A DNA stretch of 64,000 bases from CAVVAL01 sp963742725 (lineage in GTDB: Bacteria; Actinomycetota; Actinomycetes; Mycobacteriales; Cryptosporangiaceae). A model generated the notes under the pieces. The model made no database searches. It saw only the letters and a list, made by a program, of their open reading frames with translations, and was not told the DNA's origin. The stretch is taken from NCBI GenBank assembly GCA_963742725.1, contig CAVUMX010000001.1, positions 496,001 to 560,000 on the forward strand. Reading direction: 5' to 3'. The position numbers and the translations under genes are program-made. Shown here in pieces: positions 1 through 8,013 of this stretch. Numbering within the stretch: the stretch's first letter is position 1; each line of letters begins with the position of its first letter.

Positions 1-877
1 CGATGTCGAAGCCGTCGAACCGCAGCAGGTACATGTACGGGCTGGGGTTGGTCGTCCGGAGCACGCGGTAGACGTCGAGCGGGTCGGCGTCCGTCTCCGT
101 CTCGAACCGCTGGCTCACCACGATCTGGAAGCACTCGCCGGCCCGGATCGCCTCCTTCGCGACCTCGACCGCCTTGCCGAACTCGCCGGCGGGTGTGCGG
201 CTGGCGAACTCGGCCGGACGGTCGCGGCGCATCGTCGCCACGCTCGGCGGGGTCGGACGGGACAGCGCCGTGGTCATCGACTCCAGCCGCCCGACGGCCC
301 GGTCGTACGCGCTGGCGACCTCCTCCGCGGTAGACCCCTCAGGAACGAGCGCGTTGGCGATCAGCAGCAGCGACCCGTCGCTGTGGTCGAGCACGGCCAG
401 GTCGGTGGCCAGCATCATGCCCAGCTCGGGCACGCGCAGGTCGTCGACGCCGTTGGTGGGCAGCCGCTCGAACCGGCGGACGGCGTCGTACGACAGGTAT
501 CCGACCATCCCGCCCGTCAGCGGCGGCAGGTCGTCCAGGTGCGGCGAGCGCAGGGCCTCGACGGTGTCGCGCAGCACTTCCAGCGGCGTGCCGTCGGTCG
601 GTGCGCCGGGCGGCGGTTCGCCGAGCCAGTGCGCACGCCCGTCCTTCTCGGTGAGCGTGGCGACGCTGCGGACGCCGACGAACGAGTACCGCGACCAGCT
701 GCGTCCGTGCTCGGCGGATTCGAGCAGGAACGTGCCCGGCCCGCCCGCGAGCTTGCGGAACACGCCGACCGGGGTCTCCCCGTCGGCGAGCAGGCGGCGG
801 GTGACCGGCACCACGCGGCGGGTACGCGCCAGCGCGGCGAACTGGTCACGGTCGGGGTGAAAGGCACCGGTCGTCAC
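1..877 (-). CDS. trpE: Anthranilate synthase component I (partial, 3' end cut by window edge)
   Basis: Converts chorismate plus ammonia or glutamine to anthranilate, the first committed step of tryptophan synthesis. About 292 N-terminal residues are present. Near the N-terminus is the LLES motif that forms the feedback tryptophan site (FLLESAEHGRSWSRYSF). Further on come the family segments GGMVGYLSYDAVRRFE and GECFQIVVSQRFE, and the fragment ends at NPSPYMYLLRFDGFDI. The GTG start at 877 is preceded by AGGAGG with a 9-base gap; a nearby ATG is immediately followed by an in-frame stop. It lies 12 bases after hisI, a common actinobacterial hisI-trpE pairing. The chorismate-binding C-terminus is outside the window. 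Confidence 0.95.
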   Translation of the reverse strand, partial: MTTGAFHPDRDQFAALARTRRVVPVTRRLLADGETPVGVFRKLAGGPGTFLLESAEHGRSWSRYSFVGVRSVATLTEKDGRAHWLGEPPPGAPTDGTPLEVLRDTVEALRSPHLDDLPPLTGGMVGYLSYDAVRRFERLPTNGVDDLRVPELGMMLATDLAVLDHSDGSLLLIANALVPEGSTAEEVASAYDRAVGRLESMTTALSRPTPPSVATMRRDRPAEFASRTPAGEFGKAVEVAKEAIRAGECFQIVVSQRFETETDADPLDVYRVLRTTNPSPYMYLLRFDGFDI

Positions 878-889
878 CGCGCCATCCTC

Positions 890-1240
890 CTACAGGTCCG
901 AGACCGGCAACTCACCAGCGTCGAAGCACGTGCGGTCGCCGGTGTGGCAGGCGGCGCCCACCTGGTCGACCTTGACGAGGAGCGTGTCGCCGTCGCAGTC
1001 CAGCGCCACCGACTTGACGTGCTGGCGGTTCCCGGACGTGTCGCCCTTCACCCAGTACTCGCGGCGGCTCCGTGACCAGTACGTCACGCGGCCGGTCGTG
1101 AGCGTGCGGTGCAGCGCCTCGTCGTCCATCCAGCCGACCATGAGGACCTCGCCGGTGTCGTGCTGCTGCGCCACGGCGACGACGAGGCCGGCGGCGTCCC
1201 GCTTGAGTCGGGCGGCGATGGCGGGATCCAGGGAAGTCAC
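890..1240 (-). CDS. hisI: Phosphoribosyl-AMP cyclohydrolase
   Basis: Opens the adenine ring of phosphoribosyl-AMP in histidine biosynthesis; a cytosolic Zn/Mg enzyme. The 116-residue product has the usual single-domain length (no HisE fusion). It shows VLMVGWMDDEAL, the TGRVTYWSRSRREYWVKG core, the metal-site aspartates in ALDCDGDTLLVKVDQ, and the cysteines in ACHTGDRTCF. It starts with GTG nine bases after the AI-2E-type permease stop and is followed by trpE, so the three genes are probably co-transcribed. Confidence 0.96.
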   Translation of the reverse strand: MTSLDPAIAARLKRDAAGLVVAVAQQHDTGEVLMVGWMDDEALHRTLTTGRVTYWSRSRREYWVKGDTSGNRQHVKSVALDCDGDTLLVKVDQVGAACHTGDRTCFDAGELPVSDL

Positions 1241-1249
1241 CAGCAGAGC

Positions 1250-2425
1250 CTAATCGGCGGGCTCGCCCGGCTCGACGAGGGCGTGTTCCTCCACCTCGTA
1301 GCGGCGGATGTAGGACCCGACGAACGTCTGGATGATCGCCGTGAACGGGATCGCCAGCAACGCGCCGACCGCGCCGAGCACCGAGGCGCCCGCGATGACC
1401 GCGCCGAACGCCACGGCCGGATGGAGATCCAGCGTCCGGGCGGTGATCCGCGGCTGGAGCAGGTAGTTCTCGATCTGCTGGTACACGATGATGAACAGGA
1501 GCAGGATCAGCGCGTCCGTCGGGTTGTTGACGAGCGCGACGATGACGGGCAGCGCGGCGGCGAGGTACGTGCCGACGGTGGGCACCAGCTGCGACACCAC
1601 GCCGATCCACAGCGCCAGCGCGACCGCGAACGGCACGTCGAGGATCAGCAGGACGGCGTAGTGCGCGAGTCCGGAGACGAGGCCGAGCAGCAGCCGCGAG
1701 TACAGGTACCCGCCGGTCTTGTCGATCGCGATCTCCCACGCCCGCAGCACGTCCCGCTGCCGGGCCGGGGTGAGCATCGAGCAGATGCCGTGCCGCACCC
1801 GGGGACCGTCCGCGCAGAGGTAGAACGCGAACAGCAGGACGGTGAAGAACTGGAAGATGAGGCCGAGCGTGGCCGTGCCGATGCCGAGCGCGTCCTCGGC
1901 GAGCCGCTGCGAATAGCTGGCGAGCGGTCCGTCGGACGCGGTGAGCTGCTCGCGGATCCTGTCCGTCGAGAGGTTCGCGTCGAACGTCTGGTTGACCCAG
2001 TTCAGCAGGTCCTCGGCGTACTCCGGCGCCCGCTCGGCGAGGGTGGCCACCTGCGACACCACCAGTGAGCCGACCGCCACGGCGAACCCGCCCAGGACGG
2101 CCGTGACGGCCAGCATCACGAATCCGGTGGCCAGGCCGCGCCGCCAGCCGCGCGCGACGAGCCAGTTGACGGCCGGTTCCAGCGCGAACGCGAGGAACTG
2201 GGCGAGCAGCAGCATGATCAGCAGCCCGCGCAGGCGGCCGAGCAGCCACCAGGCGGCCAGGAACGCGCCGAAGATCAGGACGGCGATCACCATCGCCCGC
2301 GGAAGCCACGGCGGCATCCCGCCGAGCACGGCCGTGGTGGCGCGCTTCCGCGGGCCCGGCTCGGGGACGCTCGGGCCCGTCTCAGACGCGACCGCGTCTC
2401 CTGCCGGCGGCTTCGCCGCGCTCAT
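1250..2425 (-). CDS. AI-2E family transporter (TerC/PerM-type permease)
   Basis: A 391-residue polytopic membrane protein of the AI-2E exporter / PerM superfamily. After a charged N-terminus of about 45 residues come hydrophobic segments near residues 45-90, a long central soluble segment, and a cluster of helices in the second half (for example GLIFQFFTVLLFAFYL). The family signature is visible in the GVVSQLVPTVGTYLAAALP region and in NYLLQPRI. Substrates of actinobacterial members are mostly unknown, so quorum-signal transport should not be assumed. Probably first gene of an operon with hisI and trpE. Confidence 0.85.
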   Translation of the reverse strand: MSAAKPPAGDAVASETGPSVPEPGPRKRATTAVLGGMPPWLPRAMVIAVLIFGAFLAAWWLLGRLRGLLIMLLLAQFLAFALEPAVNWLVARGWRRGLATGFVMLAVTAVLGGFAVAVGSLVVSQVATLAERAPEYAEDLLNWVNQTFDANLSTDRIREQLTASDGPLASYSQRLAEDALGIGTATLGLIFQFFTVLLFAFYLCADGPRVRHGICSMLTPARQRDVLRAWEIAIDKTGGYLYSRLLLGLVSGLAHYAVLLILDVPFAVALALWIGVVSQLVPTVGTYLAAALPVIVALVNNPTDALILLLFIIVYQQIENYLLQPRITARTLDLHPAVAFGAVIAGASVLGAVGALLAIPFTAIIQTFVGSYIRRYEVEEHALVEPGEPAD

Positions 2426-2452
2426 CCGCTCTCCCCTGCGTCCGGAAACTAC

Positions 2453-3022
2453 TCAGGGGTAGATCTTCCCCCCTTCGGCGAGCATCACCACAAACTTCTC
2501 GATCCGGCTGGCCCGTGTTTCCGGACGTTTCGCGTCGGCGATGCGGTGCAGGATCGCGAACCGGTTGCGGCTGTCGAGGCCGGCGTAGGCGTCGCGGGCC
2601 GCCGGGTTCCCGTCGAGCGCGGCGACGAGGTCGGGCGGCGCCACGGCGGTGCTGGGCGGGTCGTAGGCGGCGTCCCAGCGCCCGTCCGCCTTGGCGCGTT
2701 CGACCTCGCGCAGGCCTGCGGGCCGCACGAGTCCGCGCTCGATGAGGTCCGTCACCTTGCCGCGGTTGATCTTCGACCACTTGCTGCGCGCGGCGCGGGG
2801 GGTGAACCGCTGCACGTAGACCTGGTCGTCGACGCTGCGGGCCTGGCCGTCGATCCAGCCGTAGCAGAGCGCCAGCTCGACCGCCTCGGCGTAGGTGACC
2901 GACGGGATGCCGGAGCCCTTCTTCGCCAGCAGGATCCACACGCCGCGCGAGCGCTCATGCTCGGCGTCGAGCCAGGCCGCGAAGTCGTCCTTCGACGCGA
3001 ACGGGACGCTCTCGTCGGTCAC
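2453..3022 (-). CDS. YdeI/OmpD-associated (OmdA) family protein
   Basis: A 189-residue protein of the YdeI / OmdA family, of uncertain function. Recognisable segments are ASKDDFAAWLDAEH at the N-terminus, GVWILLAKKGSG, the ALCYGWIDGQ signature, and a C-terminal helical part ending GGKIYP. The GTG start at 3022 overlaps the stop of the upstream MerR gene as GTGA. This indicates translational coupling and a shared transcript, so the MerR protein may control this gene. A longer upstream reading exists in frame but would run through the MerR gene. Confidence 0.8.
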   Translation of the reverse strand: MTDESVPFASKDDFAAWLDAEHERSRGVWILLAKKGSGIPSVTYAEAVELALCYGWIDGQARSVDDQVYVQRFTPRAARSKWSKINRGKVTDLIERGLVRPAGLREVERAKADGRWDAAYDPPSTAVAPPDLVAALDGNPAARDAYAGLDSRNRFAILHRIADAKRPETRASRIEKFVVMLAEGGKIYP

Positions 3023-3405
3023 GCCGACTCGGGGATCTGTTCGGTCTGCTCCGCGCGGTACGCGGCGATCTTGTAGTTGAGCAGGTCGAGGTCGGCCTGG
3101 AGTTCGGCGATGCGCGCGACGACCCTGGTCCGCTGCTCCTCCAGCAGGTCGCACCGGGCGCCGAACGTCTGCGGACCCTTCCGCGCCAGCTCGGCGTAGC
3201 GGAGCATGTCGCGCACCCTCATCCCGGTCGCCCGCAGGCGGGTGAGCAGGACGATCCAGCTCACGTCCTCCTCGGTGTAGCGGCGGTGGCCGGAGGTGTC
3301 GCGACAGACCTCCCAGACCAGCCCGATCCGCTCGTAGTACCGCAGCGTGTGCGCCGTGAGGCCGGTGCGCTCGGCCGTTTCCTGGATTGTCAGCCCCGTT
3401 GTCAT
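3019..3405 (-). CDS. MerR family transcriptional regulator
   Basis: A 128-residue DNA-binding regulator. The N-terminal winged helix is clear (TIQETAERTGLTAHTLRYYE) and is followed by the MerR dimerisation helix (ELQADLDLLNYKIAAYRAE). No metal-binding cysteines are visible at the C-terminus; a lone cysteine sits in FGARCDLLEE, so it looks like a small-molecule or general-stress type member. The start at 3405 is chosen because AGGGGA lies about 10 bases upstream; an in-frame start nine codons earlier would run through the operator-like palindrome. Overlaps the YdeI gene by GTGA. Confidence 0.88.
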   Translation of the reverse strand: MTTGLTIQETAERTGLTAHTLRYYERIGLVWEVCRDTSGHRRYTEEDVSWIVLLTRLRATGMRVRDMLRYAELARKGPQTFGARCDLLEEQRTRVVARIAELQADLDLLNYKIAAYRAEQTEQIPESA

Positions 3406-3420
3406 GCCGACACTTTTCCC

Positions 3421-3442
3421 CTTAGAGCGCACTCAAAGTCAA
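3421..3442 (-). promoter_or_regulatory. Probable MerR operator / promoter
   Basis: On the minus strand a TTGACT -35-like hexamer (3442-3437) runs directly into an imperfect 18-bp palindrome, CTTTGAGTGCGCTCTAAG (3438-3421). The arms match at 7 of 9 positions. MerR-family promoters typically place such a dyad between -35 and -10. It lies just upstream of the MerR start, so autoregulation is likely. A convincing -10 box was not seen. Confidence 0.6.
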
Positions 3443-3523
3443 GCCCTTTCAGCGGACCGGTTGACGCCGGCCGCAGAATTCATCTACCGTTGATTTCACC
3501 AGCCGATGAATAATGGAGGAGCG

Positions 3524-4258
3524 ATGACCGACATCTCCGGCCCCGCCGCGCTGACCGTCGACACACTCGTCGTTGACCGTGGCGGCCGCCGGGTCCTGCA
3601 CGGCATCTCGTTCAGCACCATCCAGGGCGCCGTGACCGGCCTGCTCGGCCCGAGCGGCTGCGGCAAGACGACGCTCATGCGCTGCGTCGTCGGGGTCCAG
3701 AAGGTGAAGTCCGGCACCGTCACGGTGCTGGGGCTGCCCGCCGGCTCGCCGTCGCTGCGCCGCAAGGTCGGGTACTTCACCCAGAGCCCGTCCGTGTACG
3801 CCGACCTGACGGTGCGCGACAACGTCCGGTACTTCGCGGCCGTCTACGGCGTGGGCAAGGGCGCCGCCGACCAGGCCCTGTCGGACGTCGGGCTCGCCGA
3901 CCGCCCGAACCAGCTCGTCGGCAACCTGTCCGGCGGCCAGCGGGCGCGCGTCTCGCTCGCCTGCGCCCTGCTCGCCTCGCCGCAGGTGCTGGTCCTGGAC
4001 GAGCCGACCGTCGGCCTCGACCCCGTCCTGCGCCGTGACCTCTGGAACCAGTTCCACGACCTCGCCCGGGGCGGCACCACCCTGCTCGTGTCCAGCCACG
4101 TCATGGACGAGGCCGACCGCTGCGACCGGCTCATGCTGATGCGCGAGGGCGAGATCATCGCCGACGACACCCCGTCCGACCTGCGCGCCAGCACCGGCAC
4201 CGACGACCTGGAGGAAGCGTTCCTCCGCCTGATCGACGCTCGCGAGAAGGTGGCCTGA
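3524..4258 (+). CDS. ABC transporter ATP-binding protein (ABC-2 exporter)
   Basis: The 244-residue ATPase subunit of an exporter. It contains Walker A GPSGCGKTT, a Q-loop region, the signature LSGGQRARVSLA, Walker B VLVLDEPTVGLD, and the H-loop SSHVMDEA. The ATG at 3524 follows GGAGGAGCG and is preferred; an in-frame ATG at 3506 would place the Shine-Dalgarno inside the coding region. The permease begins one base after the stop. The operon ATPase-permease-TetR matches drug or lipid efflux systems in which the regulator is encoded with its target; the substrate is unknown. Confidence 0.92.
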   Translation: MTDISGPAALTVDTLVVDRGGRRVLHGISFSTIQGAVTGLLGPSGCGKTTLMRCVVGVQKVKSGTVTVLGLPAGSPSLRRKVGYFTQSPSVYADLTVRDNVRYFAAVYGVGKGAADQALSDVGLADRPNQLVGNLSGGQRARVSLACALLASPQVLVLDEPTVGLDPVLRRDLWNQFHDLARGGTTLLVSSHVMDEADRCDRLMLMREGEIIADDTPSDLRASTGTDDLEEAFLRLIDAREKVA

Positions 4259-4259
4259 C

Positions 4260-4997
4260 ATGTCGCTCCGCATCACGCTGGCCACGGCCCACCGGGTACT
4301 CACCCAGCTCCGCCGTGACCGCCGCACCCTGGCTCTGCTCATGCTCGTACCGAGCCTGCTGATGGTGCTCCTGCGCTACGTGTTCGACGGGAGCCCGGCA
4401 GTGTTCGACCGGCTCGGCCTGCCGCTGCTCGGCGTCTTCCCGTTCACCACGATGTTCCTCGTGACCAGCGTCGCGATGCTCCGCGAACGCACCAGCGGCA
4501 CCCTGGAACGCCTGCTCACCACGCCGATGGCCAAGCTGGACCTGCTCCTCGGGTACGGGCTGGCGTTCGCCGTCACGGCAGCGCTCCAGGCCGGCATCGC
4601 CTGCGCCACCGCGTACTGGCTCCTCGACCTCGACACCGCCGGCCCGGCCTGGCTCGTCGTGATCGTGGCGGTCGCGAACGCCGTCCTCGGCATGGCGCTC
4701 GGGCTGTTCGTCAGCGCGTTCGCCCAGAGCGAGTTCCAGGCCGTGCAGTTCATGCCGGCCGTCGTCCTGCCCCAGGTTCTGCTCTGCGGGCTGTTCACCG
4801 CCCGAGACACCATGGTCGGCTGGCTCCAGGCCATCAGCGACGCGATGCCGCTCACTTACGTGGTGGAAGCTCTCAGTGAAGTCGGCCGGACCGACCAGGT
4901 CACCGACACTCTCATCAAGGACTTCGGCATCATTGTGACCGTGGCAGTCCTGGTCCTGATGCTCGCCGCGGCGACGCTGCGCCGGCGGAGCGGCTGA
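4260..4997 (+). CDS. ABC-2 type transporter permease
   Basis: A 245-residue membrane protein, partner of the preceding ATPase. It has about six hydrophobic segments, beginning TLALLMLVPSLLMVLL, and the ABC-2 family region LRERTSGTLERLLTTPM just before the third helix. Later helices include FAVTAALQAGIACATAYWL and LVVIVAVANAVLGMALGLF. It sits one base after the ATPase stop and two bases before the TetR gene, so it is in the middle of a tight three-gene operon. Substrate cannot be read from sequence. Confidence 0.9.
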   Translation: MSLRITLATAHRVLTQLRRDRRTLALLMLVPSLLMVLLRYVFDGSPAVFDRLGLPLLGVFPFTTMFLVTSVAMLRERTSGTLERLLTTPMAKLDLLLGYGLAFAVTAALQAGIACATAYWLLDLDTAGPAWLVVIVAVANAVLGMALGLFVSAFAQSEFQAVQFMPAVVLPQVLLCGLFTARDTMVGWLQAISDAMPLTYVVEALSEVGRTDQVTDTLIKDFGIIVTVAVLVLMLAAATLRRRSG

Positions 4998-4999
4998 CC

Positions 5000-5584
5000 G
5001 TGGCACGTACCGGACGGCGACCGGGCGACTCGGGGACGCAACAGGCGATCCTCGACGCCGCCCGGTCCGCCTTCACCGAGACCGGGTACGACGGCGCCAC
5101 CGTGCGGGGCATCGCGCGGGAGGCCGCCGTCGACCCGGCGCTCGTGCACCACTACTTCGGCACGAAGGAGCACCTGTTCGTCGCGGCCATGCAGCTGCCG
5201 ATCGACCCGGCCGTGATCATCCCCGCGCTGATCGCCCCGGGCGTCGACGGGCTCGGCGAACGGATCGTCCGGATGTTCCTGTCCGTCTGGGACTCCCCCG
5301 AGGCCGTCCACCCGTTCCTCGGCCTCCTCCGCAGCGCCATGACCCACGAGAAGTCCGCCGCGATGATGCGGGAGTTCGTCACCTCGGCCATCTTCGGGCG
5401 GCTCACCGCCGCCCTGGAGGTCGACCAGCCGCAGCTCCGCGCCAACCTGGTCGCGTCCCAGCTCATGGGGATCGCGTTCACCCGCTACATCCTGCGTGTC
5501 GAACCGCTCGCCGGCACCGACGCGGACACCGTCGTCACGATCGTGGCGCCGACGCTCCAGCGCTACCTCACCGGCGACCTGTAA
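5000..5584 (+). CDS. TetR family transcriptional regulator
   Basis: A 194-residue repressor. The N-terminal helix-turn-helix is typical (TVRGIAREAAVDPALVHHYF, followed by GTKEHLFVAA). The C-terminal ligand domain has the TetR_C-like stretch with IVRMFLSVWDSPEA and LVASQLMGIAFTRYILR, as seen in actinobacterial repressors of drug efflux operons. It begins with GTG two bases after the permease stop, so it is co-transcribed with the ABC genes and most likely regulates them. Confidence 0.9.
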   Translation: MARTGRRPGDSGTQQAILDAARSAFTETGYDGATVRGIAREAAVDPALVHHYFGTKEHLFVAAMQLPIDPAVIIPALIAPGVDGLGERIVRMFLSVWDSPEAVHPFLGLLRSAMTHEKSAAMMREFVTSAIFGRLTAALEVDQPQLRANLVASQLMGIAFTRYILRVEPLAGTDADTVVTIVAPTLQRYLTGDL

Positions 5585-5976
5585 CCCGCAGAGCGCGAGT
5601 CTGCCCGGCGGGCGGCCGGGGGCGGCGCCGGCCGAGCCGGCCACCGGGCCGGAGCGCGGGGCGAGCCGCGGGCAGAGCGCCGGCGTTGGGCCGCGGGCGG
5701 AGCACCGGCGTTGGGCCGGGCGGGCCGTGGGCGGAGCGGCGGCGGAGCACCGGGCGAGCCGTGGGCGGAGGCGGGCCGGGCGGAGCGCGGGACAAACCGA
5801 ACTATCGGGACTAGCGGGGTCACGGGCGCCCGGTTACAGCACGCGAGCCCCGAAAGTCCGGTTCGCAACGGGCGGTTTGGAGCGGCCGCGCGCGAATTTG
5901 CGGTGGGATCGGCGAGCCTGAGTCGCTGATCCCACCCGAAATCCGCAGGCGGGCCTGGGCCCGGGACGTACCGGCG
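5585..5976. repeat. Gene-free low-complexity GC-rich stretch
   Basis: Between the convergent TetR and proline-rich genes lies about 390 bases with no credible gene. Up to about 5795 it is built of near-repeats of short units such as GGGCGGAGC and CCGGCGTTGGGCCG. The latter occurs twice, near 5679-5693 and 5704-5718. The right end holds the palindrome described separately at 5902-5936. Reading frames here are open only because the sequence is GC-rich. Confidence 0.6.
5902..5936. repeat. Dispersed palindrome, family 2, copy 1 (possible terminator)
   Basis: Arms GGTGGGATC (5902-5910) and GATCCCACC (5928-5936) pair perfectly across a 17-base loop. The 35-base unit matches the element at 32046-32080 at 28 positions, including the loop core GAGCCTG. 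It lies between convergent genes and so could act as a bidirectional terminator. The loop similarity suggests a mobile or amplified repeat rather than chance. Confidence 0.55.
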
Positions 5977-6363
5977 TCAGCGGGCATTGTCGGAGCGGCC
6001 GGGGAGCGGTGGCGACGCGGTGTCGAGGTCCTCGCCGCCAGGCCCCACGTCCGGACGGTGGATGCCCTGCTCAGCGGGCTTGTCCTCGGATGTGCCGTAC
6101 GGCGCCGGCACGTCCGGCCCGGTGCCGGGCGGGATTCCGCCGGCCGCACGCTCGCCGTCGTCGTCGTCACGGACGTTCCCGGAATCACCGCGCTTCGCGG
6201 CGCGGCCGGACGGCCCGGGCGGCTCGGACGGCTCGGGCGGCGGCCCGCCGGTGCGGGCGGACTCGGGCATGGTCGGCGGCGGCGCGTCGGGCAACGGCAG
6301 GTCGCCGGTCGGACGGCGCAGCGGCGGGGAGTCCGGCGACGGCGGGCGATCGGGTGCGGTCAT
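5977..6363 (-). CDS. Proline-rich hypothetical protein
   Basis: A 128-residue, low-complexity, probably disordered protein rich in Pro, Gly, Asp and Ser, with no membrane segment or recognised domain. It starts MTAPDRPPSPDSPPLRRP. Coding is supported by an AGGAGG six bases before the ATG at 6363 and by its place directly downstream of the DUF2469 gene in the same direction (38-base gap). It may be the last gene of the rpsP-to-rnhB transcript. Function unknown. Confidence 0.6.
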   Translation of the reverse strand: MTAPDRPPSPDSPPLRRPTGDLPLPDAPPPTMPESARTGGPPPEPSEPPGPSGRAAKRGDSGNVRDDDDGERAAGGIPPGTGPDVPAPYGTSEDKPAEQGIHRPDVGPGGEDLDTASPPLPGRSDNAR

Positions 6364-6401
6364 GGCGACCTCCTCAGGTCACCCGGTCCCTACCCGGTGG
6401 A

Positions 6402-6731
6402 TCAGGTGTTGAACGGCGGGGTGCCGGCGTCCGGAAGCGAGATGTCCGGCTTTTCCAGCTCTTCGACGTTGACGTCCTTGAACGTCACAACCCGGACGTT
6501 CTTCACGAACCGCGCCGGCCGGTACATGTCCCAGACCCACGCGTCGGACATCTCGACCTGGAAGTACACCTCGCCGTCGGCGTTGCGTACCTGCAGGTCA
6601 ACGGAGTTGGCCAGGTAGAAGCGCCGCTCGGTTTCGACGACGTACGAGAACTGCCGCACGATGTCGCGGTACTCGCGATAGAGCTGTAGCTCCATCTCGG
6701 TCTCGTACTTCTCGAGATCCTCGGCGCTCAT
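6402..6731 (-). CDS. DUF2469 family protein
   Basis: A 109-residue conserved actinobacterial protein of unknown function. Characteristic segments are MSAEDLEKYETEMELQLYRE at the start, then RQFSYVVETERRFYLAN and a C-terminal part with VYFQVEMSDAWVWDMYRPAR. The ATG at 6731 overlaps the rnhB stop as ATGA. The rnhB-DUF2469 linkage is conserved across actinobacteria, which supports the assignment. Soluble, no signal peptide. Confidence 0.93.
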   Translation of the reverse strand: MSAEDLEKYETEMELQLYREYRDIVRQFSYVVETERRFYLANSVDLQVRNADGEVYFQVEMSDAWVWDMYRPARFVKNVRVVTFKDVNVEELEKPDISLPDAGTPPFNT

Positions 6732-7507
6732 GCTTCCACGTCCTCCACCGGACCATTGTCGCGCACGAGGGTTGGCACCAGTGCGTTCCCCCCTCCCGGC
6801 GCGCCGCCGACGATCACGTCGTCCTCCAGAACCCGCACGGCCCCCTCCGGCACGACGCCGCCGTTGACGACCGCGGCGACGTTCGCGTATGACATGCGGT
6901 GCTCGGCGCAGGGTCCGTACGCGGCGAGCGCAGCCGAGTGGGTCGGCGTGATGTAGCCCTTGTGCTGGGCGAAGTCGTACTCCGGGTACACCTCGTGCAG
7001 GTCGACCATCATGCGGTCCCTGGTGACCTTGGCCAGGACGGACGCGGCGGCGATGCACGCGCTGACCCGGTCGCCCTTCCAGACCGCCAGCCCAGGCACG
7101 CCGACGCCGTCCACCTTGAACCCGTCCGTCAGGACGTAGTCGGGACGCGGCGCGAGCCGGCCGAGCGCCCGTCGCAGCGCTTCGAGGTTGCTCTTGTGCA
7201 GGCCACGCGCGTCGATCTCGGCGGCGGGGACGATCACGACGGCGTACGACGAGGCCCTGGCCAGCACCTCGTCGTAGACCCGCTCACGCGCCTGCGGGGT
7301 GAGGAGCTTCGAGTCGGCGAGCCCGGGTACCTCCCCGCGCCGCCCCTCGGGCAGGACGACGGCGGCCGTGACGAGCGGACCGGCGCACGCACCGCGCCCG
7401 GCCTCGTCTGCGCCGCCGACCCGGACGAATCCGCGCCGGTGCAGGGTGCGTTCGAACGTGTAGAGGCCCGCGTCCCGGCGGACGACGGCGCGCGGCGGAC
7501 GCAACAT
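6728..7507 (-). CDS. rnhB: Ribonuclease HII
   Basis: Cleaves RNA in RNA-DNA hybrids and starts removal of single ribonucleotides from DNA. The 259-residue product carries the type II signature GGADEAGRGACAGPL, whose Asp and Glu bind the catalytic metals. Further active-site segments are YVLTDGFKVDG and ASVLAKVTRDRMM. ATG at 7507 is one base after the upstream Nudix stop; longer upstream readings would run inside that gene. Overlaps DUF2469 by ATGA. Confidence 0.95.
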   Translation of the reverse strand: MLRPPRAVVRRDAGLYTFERTLHRRGFVRVGGADEAGRGACAGPLVTAAVVLPEGRRGEVPGLADSKLLTPQARERVYDEVLARASSYAVVIVPAAEIDARGLHKSNLEALRRALGRLAPRPDYVLTDGFKVDGVGVPGLAVWKGDRVSACIAAASVLAKVTRDRMMVDLHEVYPEYDFAQHKGYITPTHSAALAAYGPCAEHRMSYANVAAVVNGGVVPEGAVRVLEDDVIVGGAPGGGNALVPTLVRDNGPVEDVEA

Positions 7508-7508
7508 C

Positions 7509-7982
7509 TCAGGCGCCCTCCCCGGCCAGCGCGGCGGCGACGAGATCCGGCAGGCAGACGGGGTAGACCCGCTCGGACGTGGTCCGCAGCTCCTCAAGGC
7601 TCCACCACCGGTGCCCGTCGACGGACCGCTCCTCGATCGCCGTGAACCCGCTGGTGTCGACGTCCCACGACGTGCACCGCGCCACGTAGAACCCCTCGCT
7701 CTGCCGGTACCGGCGCCCGTCGAACGGGAAGTCGATCACCTGCTCGTACACCGGCCCGACCAGGTCGGCGGCGGTCAGGCGCAGGCCGGTCTCCTCGAAC
7801 AGTTCGCGCGCGGCGGCCACGGCCGGCTCCTCGTCCGGTTCCAGGCCGCCCCCGGGGGTGAACCACCAGCTCCCGCGCGGCAGATCGCCCGGGTCGTAGC
7901 CGTGGAGCAGCAGGACCCGCTCGCGTGCGTCCAGCAGCAGGACGCGCGCCGCGGAACGCTCGTCGTAATCGGTGATGGTCAT
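7509..7982 (-). CDS. Nudix hydrolase
   Basis: Hydrolyses a nucleoside diphosphate linked to some moiety X. The 157-residue protein contains a full Nudix box: GGGLEPDEEP followed by RELFEETGL, with the REFEE-type glutamates that bind Mg2+. Upstream the fold has AARVLLLDARERVLLLHGYD. Substrate unknown. An alternative GTG start seven codons upstream (8003) is possible; neither start has a strong Shine-Dalgarno. Embedded in the lepB-rnhB segment, next to a second Nudix gene. Confidence 0.88.
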   Translation of the reverse strand: MTITDYDERSAARVLLLDARERVLLLHGYDPGDLPRGSWWFTPGGGLEPDEEPAVAAARELFEETGLRLTAADLVGPVYEQVIDFPFDGRRYRQSEGFYVARCTSWDVDTSGFTAIEERSVDGHRWWSLEELRTTSERVYPVCLPDLVAAALAGEGA

Positions 7983-8013
7983 GCTGACGCCCAGCCTAGA
8001 CACTGCACGGGCG

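Noticed and set aside
1250..2425. Quorum-signal (AI-2) exporter
   Set aside because: The family name is historical. Members transport diverse or unknown substrates, and the hisI-trpE context says nothing about AI-2.
5585..5800. Repetitive intergenic stretch as a possible origin, attachment site or CRISPR
   Set aside because: The repeats are short, irregular and very GC-rich, with no DnaA boxes, integrase or cas genes.
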